Shown: positions 1 to 11,584 of the stretch, piece by piece
How the letters are laid out: each line of letters begins with the position of its first letter
Numbering within the stretch: the stretch's first letter is position 1
Source of the DNA: Parietaria judaica
Lineage: Eukaryota; Streptophyta; Magnoliopsida; Rosales; Urticaceae
Direction of reading: 5' to 3'
DNA: 64,000 bases
NCBI GenBank assembly: GCA_954871525.1
Contig: OX940869.1
Span: 20,798,001 to 20,862,000 of the forward strand
Program-made: the position numbers and the translations under genes
Notes under the pieces: generated by a model
Seen by the model: only the letters and a program-made list of their open reading frames with translations
What the model was told of the DNA's origin: nothing
Database searches by the model: none

Positions 1-558
1 AAAGCACTAAATGGTCGCATTTATTAGCCCAATGCATAAGGCCGTACCGCTATTGTCGACTTCGGACTGCGTGTTCTGAACTTGGCAGGGCTCCGCCGGT
101 GCTGAGGGAAACACCCGTGATCTTCCGGGATATTTTCCTGGATTCCTCGTACCGAAGCGTGGGCTTCGCCGTCAGGAATCCGTCGCAAAATTTAAACTGA
201 TGGTTTATTTTGAGCTTCTGGAGAACTAAGTCTCTTAAGCCGAACCAGAGAGAGATCAGAGGAAAAATTCGCAGACCCTTTAGGAGAGGTAGAGTTCGAA
301 TTATTCTCTGGGGAAAGGTGTGAAAAATGTGTAGAATGAGCTCCCTATTTATAGGCTTAGACTGTAACCGAATTAGAGAAATTCTCTCCCCTAAAATTCG
401 AATTCTATAACTAAATATAATTAATTATTTTAATCCAATGGTCTAGATTTAATCTTATCTAAATCCAAGGGATATAATTAATTAAGGATTTAATTAAATA
501 AGAAAAGACTTGGATAAAATCACAAATCAATCTTATCCTCTTATCTTATCAAATTCGA

Positions 559-593
<35 letters not shown>

Positions 594-3392
594 TTCGGAT
601 TGTAATTATCTAGATCCAACGGTTGAGATAAATCCTTAAACCGATTTAATGGATCAAATTAATTTAGGATAAAATAAATATCTAAAGATTTAATAAAAAC
701 TTAATTCGATTTTATCCTTTTATATAATTCGAAAAATGTATATTATATATATAATTAATTAATTTTCAATCTGACGGTAAAGATTGAATTTTAAACTGAT
801 CCAACGGATATAATTAATTACATAAATTCGAAAAACTAAGCTTGGTCACCAAGCTATTAATTTCGAATTATATTTAGGGTTAAAATCAAATATCTTAATC
901 CAACGGTTGATATTAAATCATAACTGATCCAATGGATTAAATTGATTTTAATGTTTTTCTCAAATACGAAAACATTTGGTACTTATGCCGCAATTATAAA
1001 AAGACCAAAGCCTATCCATTCGAATGTCATATTGTTCCACATTCCAAGGCATAATTCGATTTTACACATATAATATATATAAATATATATTATTTATATA
1101 TTAATATAAATCTATTAATTATTAATTAATTATTAATAAGATATTAATAATTAAATTCGAATAATTAAACTATATTAATATTCTCTGATCTCAATATCAC
1201 ACATTCAAATATCATGGTCTCACACCATCATTTAAATTCGTGACATGTGATTTTATTTCATAGTTTACCGAAACGATCACAAACTTAGAAATTCTTTAAA
1301 TCACAAACCGTGCGTCGAAACGACTCAGTTCCAAAAGCAAAGTTTCTTAGAATTTAATTTCCAACAACTTTTATGTTGACAGAAAATCCAAATTCTACTT
1401 TTTTTGTGTCAGTTAATTTCGGTTACCAAGATATGGTACTTTTGCCACGCTACTGATAAAACTATCTGATGCCTGCTACAGACTTCAGTTTTGTAAGTCT
1501 TGCAAAATGATCAAACATCTCAAAAAATAGTTCTATCATGTATGTATCATCCATTATGGAGCTATCCTGGGACCATGGACCCGTATCACTTAAGATCCAA
1601 CGAACTGCTAGGGTGTTCGTCAAAACTCGGTGTTATTCCACTATAAACCCGATGTTGCACTCTTTAATGATACAGTATATATTTTTCCCTTAATTACAGC
1701 AGGATGTCCATTGATACAATCAAATTCGGGTTATTGATCTTTCACTTGATGATCCACACACGAGCAGGCGGTTTCTACCGTTATGCCCCTCATTGCATTT
1801 TCATCCTTGACTCAGTCAGTAATATTATGAGTAACCCACTTATGGTTTCGATTCATAAGTTGCGCACGGGTACCTCTCACTTCTCACCACCGACAATCAA
1901 GGGAATCATCATGACTCTGAAGAGAGCTGTGTGATGCCCATGTCTATGACCAAGCTACCCTTACTGCTGACTATCATGTTCCCAAAATAATAGTGTTGGG
2001 AACAACGGTAATATATTGTGCTCTTTAACGGTTAAATCAAAGAACAATCAAGCCAGCAGCTCGGACTCAAGATCACTCAGGACTGAGATCGAATGTCCAT
2101 TTGATCATCTACTAGTGACTCAACTCCAAGTTATTAGAGACGGTCTTATATAATAACTTCCGGAGTTTAAGTCAGGTCCAGTCCAGTATGAAGAGACTTA
2201 ATACTTAATGCACTTCTAGTGAGTGTTGTTGATGTACAAATTCATCATTATTTAATATGACATAAAATGCTAAAGTTGTGAATTAATTAAATTTACAAGT
2301 AAAGATTAAAGGTTTTAAAGGAATAAATCGATATCCATAAAAGCCCAATTGAGAAGCCCACTAGAGCTCTCAATCAGACAAAGCCCAACGGATACAAAGC
2401 CACTCATCCTAAAAAGCCCAAAGGCCCAATACTATCCGCCATAAGCCCAGGAAGAAGAGGATAGAATCGTCACATTCTCTACCCGGCATCTCAATTCAAA
2501 CCTCAGCGGAAGATCAGGAGCACGGAGTCACGTCTTCAACGGGCATAATTCAACCACGACGAAGAGAACGTAGTTGTGGGACACGTGTAGCAAGGCGAGC
2601 CATTCAATCCGTTCAGCTCGGAGAGAAGACCCCACGATTCCTGGAAGTCCAACGGGAAGAATTGAAGCCTATAAATATCAAGCTCTAGCTCAGATTAACA
2701 CAAAGATCCCTGAGAGAATACATCGAGAGCTCGCAACCCGGAATTTCTGCTTACTTGAGATTTTCGTTGTATTCAGTTCACCCTTCTTTTCTTTTCTCTT
2801 GTTCTAGACGTGATTTGCTGCTTGTAGCTGTCCGTCTATGTCATTTGTCACAATAAACTTACAGAAGACGTAGTCAACTACCGCCTTGGGACGAACCTCT
2901 ATAAAAAACTCCTCGTCTCATTTATATTGCTTATATTTATATACATATATCGAGAGTGAATCGAGAGCTTGCAACGTGAGAGATCAAACTCCATCAAATT
3001 ATCAATATGAAGAACATCATACGCTCACAAGTCACACTTGACTGTTTGAAGTGGGAAACCACGTCAATAAGTGTGACACACACAAAATCCAGAATAGGAT
3101 TGTCACTTAGTCACATTAACGACCTTATACGATTAATGGGCTCCCACCCAGTTAATCAGGTAACGGACATTTTAAGTTCATTTATTATGATTATTAATTC
3201 TTCCTCACATCGACTCTGTTGTGATAATAATATTTAATTGCATCCTTTATAAACTAAGGATCAAACATTCTATTTTACTCTACTAGAAACTATAATAAGA
3301 TTATCATAATAAGCATCATCTTTATTCAACGACTTGTCATAATCTTTTACAAATGGATAAAATATATTGTTTAAGGACACACATGTCCAACA
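1..3392 (-). mobile_element. 3' LTR of minus-strand Copia element, left end outside window
   Basis: Read on the minus strand, this matches block by block the LTRs at 47845-50527 and 55767-58548. The window opens inside the LTR, roughly 200 bp from its 3' end. The other terminus is TGTTGGACATGTGTGTCC on the minus strand, ending at 3392, directly next to a purine tract (minus strand AAGTGGGAGAT, 3393-3403) that serves as the polypurine tract. A minus-strand TATA box (TATAAATA) lies at 346-353. The LTR is AT-rich with a (TA)n run near 563-590. It is interrupted by a separate insertion at 2227-3069. No host gene is seen here. Confidence 0.85.
2227..3069 (+). mobile_element. 843-bp solo LTR inserted in the Copia LTR
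   Basis: The Copia LTR reads without a break in other copies across ...AGTGAGTGTGACAC..., but here 843 bp intervene. The insert starts TGTTGATG and ends CGTCAATA, so the expected terminal CA has become TA. It is flanked by an exact 5-bp duplication, AGTGT, at 2222-2226 and 3070-3074. A TATA-like CTATAAATATC sits near 2670. No coding sequence, primer site or second LTR is present, so a solo LTR from LTR-LTR recombination fits best. The family is not recognised. Confidence 0.75.
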
Positions 3393-3403
3393 ATCTCCCA
3401 CTT
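3393..3403 (-). promoter_or_regulatory. Polypurine tract of the minus-strand Copia element
   Basis: On the minus strand AAGTGGGAGAT lies immediately inside the 3' LTR. This is the normal plus-strand primer position. The related element at 47845-58548 lacks this tract. Confidence 0.7.
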
Positions 3404-5152
3404 GTACTTAAAGAAGATGACCCATGTCTTTCAAACTCATATTCTCCAAATGCCTCCTAAATATTTTCTCTAGCAACGTCTTGGGGAATGGATCAGCCAG
3501 ATTGTCTTCCGAAGCTATTTTCACAACCCTCACGTCGCCACGACGCAATATTTCTCTTATGAGATGGTATTTGCGTTCTATATGTTTCGCCTTGTTATGG
3601 TCTCTGAGCTCTTTAGAATTTGCCACCGCACCACTGTTGTCACAGTATAGTGTTGGGGCCCATCTACATCTGGAACAACTCCCAGTTCTATGTAGAAATT
3701 CTTGAGCTAAACTGATTCTTTGGCTGCCTCACAGGCTGCCACGTATTCAGCTTCCATTGTGGAATCTGCGATACAAGATTGCTTTACGCTTCTCCAGAAT
3801 ATCGCTCCACCAGCAAGGGTGAACACTGCTCCCGACGTCGATTTTCTCGCGTCTCTATCAGACATAAAGTCTGAATCAGTGTAACCTAGTGGATTCAGTT
3901 CTGATCCTGAAAACACTAACATATAGTCTCTCATTCTCCGAAGATACTTGAGAATATTCTTCACTGCAGTCTAGTGAGCCATACCAGGGTTGGATTGGTA
4001 CCTGCTAACAGCGTAACAGATGTCTGGCCTAGTACACTGCACAATGTACATCAGACTTCCCACTGTTGAAGCATAGGGTATTCGTCTCATTTCTTCTTGC
4101 TCTTCTGGAGAAGTAGGGCACTGTTTCCTGTTAAGGAACACTCCATGTCTGGTTGGTAAATTACCTCCTTTGGAGTTTGCCATTGCAAAACGATCACGCA
4201 CCTTATCAATGTAAGCTGCTTGCGATAAGGCTAGAAGCCTGTTGTTGCGATCCCTAAAGATACGGATCCCAAGAACATAGCTAGCTTCTCCCATGTCCTT
4301 CATCTGGAATTGTGTAGATAGCCACGCTTTCACGTCCGATAGCCTCTTCACACTGTTTCCAATGAGAAAAATATCGTCGACGTATAGAACAAGAAATATC
4401 TCCACGGTTTCATCATTGAGTTTGTATATGCAGGCCTCAGTGATGTTCTATATGAATCCATAGGTTTTGATGGTCTCATCAAACCTTAGATTCCAGGATC
4501 TGGAAGCTTGCTTCAATCCATAAATGGATTTGAGTAGTCTGCAAACTTTCTCTTCTTGACCCTTCTGCACGAACCCTTCTGGTTGGTCCATATAGATGTT
4601 TTCGTCAATGTACCCGTTCAGGAAGGCGGTTTTGACGTCCATCTGCCAAATCTCGTAATTGAGACTACAGGCTATGGCCATGAGAATTCGGATGGACTTA
4701 TACTTACCAAATGGAGCGAAGGTCTCATCGAAATCAATACCTTCCCTCGGGGTAAAACCCTTAGCCACTAGTCTAGCCTTGAAGGTTTCAACCTTTCCGT
4801 CCACTCCTCTCTTTCTCTTGTATACCCACTTACAGCCAATGGTTTTGAAGCCATCCGGTAAGTCTACAAGTTCCCAGACTTCATTAGAATCCATTGATTC
4901 TATTTCTTGGTTCATGGCTTCCTGTTATTCTCCCTTATCATGATCCATCATACCTTGCTCATAGACTATGGGATCTTCAATACTAGTGTTTGTAACAGCT
5001 AGGTGAAATTCCAACTGGGTGTGCTCGTAGCACTCGACAGGTCTTTTGAACCTCCCACTACGTCTGAGTACCCCTTGGTTCTGATTTGGGACCGTGGTTT
5101 CCACACTCTCTTCGACAACAGACACTGTTGTCAGCGTTGTGACTTTGTCACA
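3394..5152 (-). pseudogene. Copia pol 3' half: reverse transcriptase and RNase H, broken
   Basis: Minus-strand reading frames at 4925-5125, 4448-4915, 3971-4405, 3707-3964 and 3408-3626 align end to end with the RT-RNase H of the element at 53889-55787. The RT keeps its YVDD catalytic box, and the RNase H has TDSDF and the EAEY motif. Breaks seen: stops near 4921, 4447, 3970 and 3708 (three are TGG-type Trp codons turned to stops), and a one-base frameshift near 3657. Homology to Copia pol ends abruptly at about 5152. Protease and integrase are missing and a foreign gene lies there instead. The product cannot be functional. Confidence 0.85.
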
Positions 5153-5458
5153 AGATCCCTTTTGTGAATGATTTCTCTAATTTCATTCTCTATTAATCAT
5201 CATGATTAAAAATGACATTTGATTTATTTAAATCATTTATAGCAATTAGAGACTATACATAGAAAAGTAACTGTCACTGTATTTATCTGGATATTGCAAA
5301 ATAATTTGAAAAATAAGACCTTTATTAATAAAGAATTATCCCATGCAATCAATATCCAAAAATAAATCGAGGTCTTAACAATGCAAAATTAATGATAACA
5401 ATAAACTTAAAACGAATGTAAACTTAAAGCATGCTTCCTTCTTCGAGATACTCGAATA
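5153..5458 (-). other. 3' flank of the captured gene
   Basis: AT-rich sequence between the gene's stop codon and the point where Copia pol homology resumes. It matches nothing in the related Copia element and looks like a 3' UTR carried with the gene. No ORF was found. Confidence 0.4.
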
Positions 5459-6255
5459 CTAGCCGCTTTCGTTCTCTGCTGAGTTCTCATCGACAGAGCT
5501 CCTGCTGAATCCTGAAAAGAAATGAACAAGCGTTAGTATTTTAATCTATGGATCTGAGATTTGAATCTCTCCAATAAAAAACTAATTTCGGGGTTAACAG
5601 AAGAGTCATTACCTCTCCAAGCCCGCAGATGTTCTCGGCACATCGTGTGCCCCTTTCCTCTTGGTTTGAGCCAGCATTCAATGCATAAAGCTCCATTTTC
5701 GTTTTTCTTCTTAGCAGAAGCAAATTCTGTAATGAAAAACGTTTGCAATGTTTAGAATTTTAATCTATGGATCTGAGATTTGAATCTCTCCAATAAAAAA
5801 CCAATGTAGTATTCAGATAAGGTTTTACCCTTTTGTGAACTGATGTGCAGTCTGCATCGCAGCTGACCAGGCACTCTCTTCCTTGTTCCACATTGGAAAC
5901 ACATTGCAGATAAATCAACTTTTCTTTCTTTTCTTCCGGGTTCAGCTTTCGATCCAGTCTTTCGTTTGTTATCTTTTGCCATTGCTTGAGTGACAAGAGC
6001 CGTTACTTTGTTCACCTTTTTCATTAGTCTCTCAATTTCACCCATCGAGGCTTTGAGTACCGAATCTTTGAAGGATTGACTCTTGTTTGGATACTGGTCT
6101 AATAAGAAACTGAGTAACTCATATTCATTATCAGACTTGAACCAAGCAGTGCCTTCTTCAAATATCGGTAGCTCAAACTCAGATGGAGGACCAGAGTTGA
6201 CGGAATTTTGTTCATCATCCGTGACATTAATAGCTTTAGACATTTTAACTGGCAT
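5459..6255 (-). CDS. Three-exon gene with paired Cys2-Cys-His motifs inside the Copia element
   Basis: Exons are 6255-5829, 5726-5613 and 5511-5459 with GT-AG introns; phases agree and give 197 codons (193 from the second ATG at 6243). Exon 1 encodes an acidic N-terminus, a likely helix, a basic stretch and a C-x2-C-x11-C-x2-H motif (CFQC...CRLH). Exon 2 encodes a second motif of identical spacing (CIEC...CREH). Exon 3 adds a short Ser/Glu-rich tail. The motif suggests zinc binding, but I do not recognise the family. The start codon sits where the gag/pol start lies in the related element (CCAGTTAAAATG is shared), so it could be driven by the LTR. It occupies the place of gag, protease and integrase. 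The reading frame is open across all exons. Confidence 0.6.
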
Positions 6256-7312
6256 TGCAAAAGAAACTCATTAAACTTTATTATAGGTAGAATGTTTTTG
6301 AAAAAAAAAATTTGTTTGAAATAGTTACATGATGCAAACATGTTCTTGGAAAACGTTAAATAAACCCTTTAACTATTTCGTGATAATTTAACCGACTGTA
6401 CACGTCGTTGCCGTCCTTAGTGGCATGGTCACTCTAGGGTGACTCGCGGTATCAACTGTGTAGTTTGGTTAAACTAAGTTTTAGTCATAAACTTAATAAT
6501 ATTCATAAAAAGAACCACCAAAGTTCTCTATGATTATTAACTATCACCATAGACGGTCGGGAAGCACCAACTTCCGAGCAAGCTTAACCCATTATTTTTG
6601 GTTCTCGGAATCCTCTTGGAAACGTCGTTCTTCGAAAATGGTCACACTAGGGTGACTCGCGGTCCATTTCCAAGATTCCTCCGTCCCCATATTCTTTTGG
6701 AACTATCACGGTGTCAAACCTTCCACAAGCACACCTTCCTTGGGGAATGGACACACTAGGATGACTCGAGGCGGTGTGGTCAGCAGACATTGTGACAGTA
6801 ATAATGGAGACCTTTGTTTTATTCTATACTTGCCATTGTTTTTAGGAAAATAACATTTTTAATTTCTAAGTTATAAAAACTTATTATATAAACTGTCTAT
6901 TAATGACACATTAAAAGTTTATATTTTGGCTTTATTTATTACGACACGTAATTTTAAATAAGCCTTAGAAATGTGTTTATTATTTCGTCGATAGTGATAG
7001 ATCAATCCGTACGCTCTCCGGGTAGATGGGAGGGGTCCTAACCGGTCACCCAGAAGTGGATGGTGAACCGGCCCCTTTTGATTCCTTCTTCCTTAGGCTA
7101 GATTGTACGGTTGAAATTTTTCCGACTAATATTAAACACTTTTACATTTACTCTTTATTATTTATATCTATCCTATATAGACATATTAATAATGATCTAA
7201 ACATAGACACTATGTTTGAGGGCTATGAAAATAGGTTATAACAAATCATATCTATGATGAATATTTATAATCTTATGTTAATGATACTTATTCTCTAAGG
7301 ACACATGTCCAA
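6256..7312 (-). mobile_element. Copia untranslated leader joined to a stub of the 5' LTR
   Basis: On the minus strand this corresponds to the leader at about 51350-52400 of the intact element, including three repeats built around GTCAC-6 nt-GTGAC (6428-6443, 6642-6657 and an imperfect one at 6750-6765). The outer end, TGTTGGACATGTGTCC at 7297-7312, is the start of an LTR, but after about 20 bp it joins straight to leader sequence. Almost the whole 5' LTR, the primer site and the first leader segment are therefore missing. The element has no promoter LTR on this side. Confidence 0.75.
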
Positions 7313-7479
7313 CAATAAATATTTCTTATTTTCGGCGGTGATGAAGAATTAGTTTTAAGTGGTTACACTGATGCCAGTTTCCAGACCGATCGAGACGATT
7401 CCAAGTCTTAGACAGGCTACGTATTTATCCTCAATGGTGGAGTTATAAGCTGGAATAGTTCCAAACAAGAAACTGTAGC
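7313..7479 (+). pseudogene. Copia RNase H fragment, part 1
   Basis: The plus strand encodes a Copia RNase H N-terminal stretch (SGYTDASFQTDRDDSKS, a stop, then a GYVF...SSKQETVA block). The frame has one TAG. It breaks off at the duplicated GTAGC (7475-7479) and resumes at 10650. It belongs to a different Copia copy from the minus-strand element to the left. Confidence 0.8.
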
Positions 7480-8692
7480 TGTAACGACCCCCTCTCTCGG
7501 GTCCGCTACTTCTTTAAAATACTACTCGACAAAGTCCCGGTTTATAAAAATATTTGAACAAGAAAAAATTTAAAATATATATAATGTTCAATACAATTTA
7601 TACAACAAGTACTCAGGACTAGACTTAATTTTAAAAAGAAAATAAAATAATTCGGAGCTCCTTATTTTTAAAACAAATAGAACAAAGATTGCGGAAAACC
7701 ACAAGATCGATTCTACCACCGTATGCACCCGTATATGCCGCGACACTGATCCAGCACCATCCGCAATTCATCGATTCTTTCCTGATTCTACAACACAATT
7801 ATACGAGTGAGCTAACGCTCAGTACATAAAAGCTTTTTATTACTCACAACAATAATTATGAAATTACCACATCATAATTCACATAATGCAATGCCATGCT
7901 ATACCATTTTATATTTTTATATATAAACATAGTCTTTGGGCCCTGCGTACGTACCAGCGCGCAACAACACCTATGGGGGACTGGGGGCGCGACCCTAACC
8001 AAGTCAGCCCGCGGCAAATATCTCACGACGTATCATTTGAGACTACGCGACTCGATACAGTCGGAGGCTTCATACACATTGTAATCAGAGACTACGCGAC
8101 CCGATATACAATGGTTGGTACGACGCAATTTATTACTAAAATTGTCATACATATATTTAATATCACTATAGATTATATGTATGACTAAATGCTCATGGTT
8201 TTTGAATATGCTCATACTTCATATTCATGCTTTCTCAATATGCTCATACTGCATATTTACACATATATCATTAAACAATGTCATAAAACGACACAAGTCA
8301 TTCAAACATACGTATCGCACCATGCATAATCACACAAACCAGATTATTATTGTTGTGTTGTAGTGAGTACTTTTACGTACCTTACACCTTACGAACTCTT
8401 AATAATTGATTCGGTACTTCCTTCTTATACAAAGAGCCTGATATACATAAGCTTATATATAAGCTTTCGAACTTGTTAAAAGCCCATAATATCCAACAAC
8501 AATATACTAGCAAATTATCATCACATCAAAAACTACGTATATTCATTTTATTTTTGTAATCTACGAATCTAACTTATATCCTTTGTATGATATTAATACT
8601 TAATGAATCAACTAAGACAATATATAATACAACTCTGTTTTGTTTTATACAAACCACCACATATCCATGCCTACTTTTATACAGCTCACTAC

Positions 8693-9834
8693 TAGAGCTG
8701 AAACTCGCGGCGATCGCCAAAAATCGCGACTGTTCCGGTCGCGACGCGTCGCGACGCCGCAGGTCGCAGTGATTCGCGATTTCTCGCGACTTTCTGGGCT
8801 TTTTTTCGGGCAAAAGTACCTGTTTTCTTGAATTTTTTTAAAAATACTTTTTACCCGAATTTAATTATAAAACTTTATTAATTATTTCAAAATTATATGT
8901 AAGTAAGTTAATTATTTAATTTTTTTTTTATCTATAATCACTTTTTTTTTAAAATTAATATTTAAGTATGTTATAACTTATTATTTTGTAACATATTAAT
9001 AATCTTGATTTTTATTGTTAATTTTTAAGTTGTAACATATGTTAATAAATATTAGTTTGTAACATATTAATAATTTTAACAAATTTACTTAACATATAAA
9101 TAAATACGATAAGACGAGGTATTTTTTAAAAAAGTTGTATTATTCATTGTGAATATTACAATAAGGAGGAAGAAAGCTGTAAATATTCAGTGTAAATATT
9201 ACAAGATGCCTCACTAAAACCTCTCTTGTAAAACCCTCCTTAGGGACATAAAACCAAGAGAGGAAAGAGCACATCATTGGCGGTTACATTGCTAGTTGAA
9301 ATTGGGGTTGCAAATTCCTAGCCGTCCTTCGACCCCCGGAACTACCGCCGCTTCTTCGAGACATAATGACTAGAAAATAAGAAGTTTAGAACTTTAGAAC
9401 TTGAGAACTTTAGAGCTTGAGAGTGGAAAAAACTTAGAGAATTGAGAGAATTTGAGAGAGAGATGGGAGATTGTTGGTGAGAAAGTGAGGGAGAAAGAGG
9501 TGGTATTTATAGGGATTGAGGAGAGAGTGGGGTGGGTGAATAATTATTGTGGTGGGTGAATAATTGTGAGGAGAAAGTGGGTGAAAAAATGATGAAATTT
9601 GAAATTTTAGGGTTAAAATTCGAGTAAAGTGTGTAATAATTGTGGTTGGGGAATAAATTTCGGGTAAAAATTTGGTTATTTTCGCCACCAACAAACACAA
9701 ATTCTCACAACCCTCGGATTGCTGACGTGGCGAGATCCTGACCATCCATCGCTTCACGCGGATCGAGCCCCAGCCGTCGCGATTCCCCACAAAACGTCGC
9801 GACGTGCCCAAAGAAGTCGCCAGCTGCAGCTCTA
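8693..9834. mobile_element. Non-autonomous hAT transposon, 1142 bp
   Basis: Ends are TAGAGCTG and CAGCTCTA, extendable to about 19 bp of imperfect terminal inverted repeat. An exact 8-bp duplication CTCACTAC lies at 8685-8692 and 9835-9842, the hallmark of hAT insertion. Both ends are rich in TCGCGAC-like copies (8707-8790 and 9770-9825), which may be transposase-binding sites. An internal stretch at 9205-9275 (GCCTCACTAAAACCTCTC and following) resembles a block I recall from plant Ac-like elements. No transposase ORF remains; a 125-codon ORF on the minus strand is not transposase-like. Confidence 0.85.
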
Positions 9835-10033
9835 CTCACTACATACTTACTACTCTTTGCGATAGCCACTAAGCATCGTAAGTATTATGTAGTTATATAT
9901 CACACATCACACCGATTCTTATACTATATAATTAAAGCATATAATATTATTAATAATAATTACCCCATGTTCATCACCCCATTTTATTGTCAGCATATTT
10001 TGCATATATGTGATACTATGCAACATATATATA

Positions 10034-10038
10034 GCCCG

Positions 10039-10090
<52 letters not shown>

Positions 10091-10263
10091 CATACAAATT
10101 AAGAACAAAGCTCACCATCTTCTTAGAACGATGTCGACCTAGAGAATTGGGAGCCCTCGAGAGAGAAGTCGGCAAACAGCTGAGAAAGATCAAAGTGATG
10201 TTATATATATATATATATATATATAAAAAGTAAGTCGGCTGGATGTGTTTAGAGATAAGAATG

Positions 10264-10304
<41 letters not shown>
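10034..10304. repeat. (TA)n microsatellite cluster
   Basis: Long TA dinucleotide runs at 10034-10089, 10202-10222 and 10266-10304, with another at 10376-10396, all inside the solo LTR. The isoleucine/tyrosine ORFs they create are artefacts. Confidence 0.9.
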
Positions 10305-10306
<2 letters not shown>

Positions 10307-10654
10307 GAAAGTGTTAAAATATGCATATAGGCATAAGATAAGGTTAAATTGACTTCAAAGCCATATATATTTATATTATATATATATATATATATAGTTA
10401 ACGAACTGTAGAGTAGAAAAGATAAGATAAGATCAATAATTATATAACTTAGTACATAAATTATATGTATTTGCACACAAAGTACAAAAGTTAATAAGTA
10501 TATTTTAGTCATCACAAACGAATAATAAAGAAAGTCTTAAATTCTTATTTATCACAATTAAAGATAGTACACTCTCTAAATTAAGAGTGTAATTTTATTA
10601 TCGTTGAAATTTTAAAATGATAATATATGCAAATTTTACAGGTGTTACAGTAGC

Positions 10655-10772
10655 TGATTCAACAACTGAGGCGAAGTATATCGCTGCTAGTGAAGCGGCC
10701 AAAGAAACTATTTGGATTAGAAATTTTCATTTCTGGTCTCGGAGTTGTTCCTAGCATATTAGATGCAGCTCA
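10655..10772 (+). pseudogene. Copia RNase H fragment, part 2
   Basis: This continues the frame interrupted at 7479 (ADSTTEAKYIAASEAAKE...). It then shifts frame near 10725 and is cut by a minus-strand LTR at 10773. Parts 1 and 2 join exactly once the solo LTR and one GTAGC are removed. Confidence 0.8.
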
Positions 10773-11548
10773 TGTTAGGAATCACGTCTCGGATTCCGTG
10801 TAAATTGTCACGAATTAAACTTCCGAACCGTCCGGGTAACATTTAAAAATTATTTTAAAGCGGAAAACTTGTTATCCGTTTAACGGTCCGGATGTCGGAT
10901 AATAACCATATAACAAGATCTGATAAATATTATGTAATTTAATATTCATAAATCATTATTAATAATCTAGTCATTATAGGAAATAAATAGAAAGCAATAA
11001 ATGGTTGCATTTATTAACCCAACGCATAAGGCCGTACCTCTAATGACGACTTCTGGCTGCGCGTTCTGAATCGGGCAGGGCTCCGCCGGTGCTGAGGGAA
11101 ACTCCCGTGATCTTCCGGGATATTCTCCTGGATTCCTCGTACCGAAGCGTGGGCTTCGCCGGCAGGACTCCATCGCAAAATTTGAACTGATGGTTCTTTT
11201 TAAGCTTCCGGAGAACTAAGTCTCTTAAGCTGAACCAGAAAGAGAGATCAGAGAGAAAATTCGCAGACCCTAAGGGAGAGGGAGAGTTCGAATTTTTCTC
11301 TGGGGAGAGGTGTGAAAAATGTGTAGAATGAAGTTCCTATTTATAGTTTCAGACTGTAACCGAATTAGAGAAATTCACTCCCTAATTTTGAATTATATAT
11401 ATTAAATATAATTAATTATTTCAATCCAATGGTCTAGATTTAATCTTATCTAAATCCAATGGATATAATTAATTAGGGATTTAATTAAATAAGAAAGATT
11501 TGGATAAAATAAAAAATCCAATCTTATCTTCTTATCTTTATAAAATTC

Positions 11549-11584
<36 letters not shown>

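Larger units (their letters stand above)
7480..10649 (+). mobile_element. 3.17-kb solo LTR, chromovirus (Tekay/Del-like)
   Basis: It starts TGTAACGACCC and ends GGTGTTACA with a 5-bp duplication GTAGC at 7475-7479 and 10650-10654. The TGTAACGACCC start and multi-kilobase length are typical of Tekay/Del-type Gypsy LTRs. No internal region, primer site or second LTR is seen, so this is a solo LTR. It splits a Copia RNase H reading frame. Inside it lie a hAT element (8693-9834) and several long (TA)n runs (10034-10089, 10202-10222, 10266-10304, 10376-10396). The family assignment is from the termini only. Confidence 0.75.

Noticed and set aside
9967..10515. Ile/Tyr-repeat ORFs
   Set aside because: Translated TA microsatellites.
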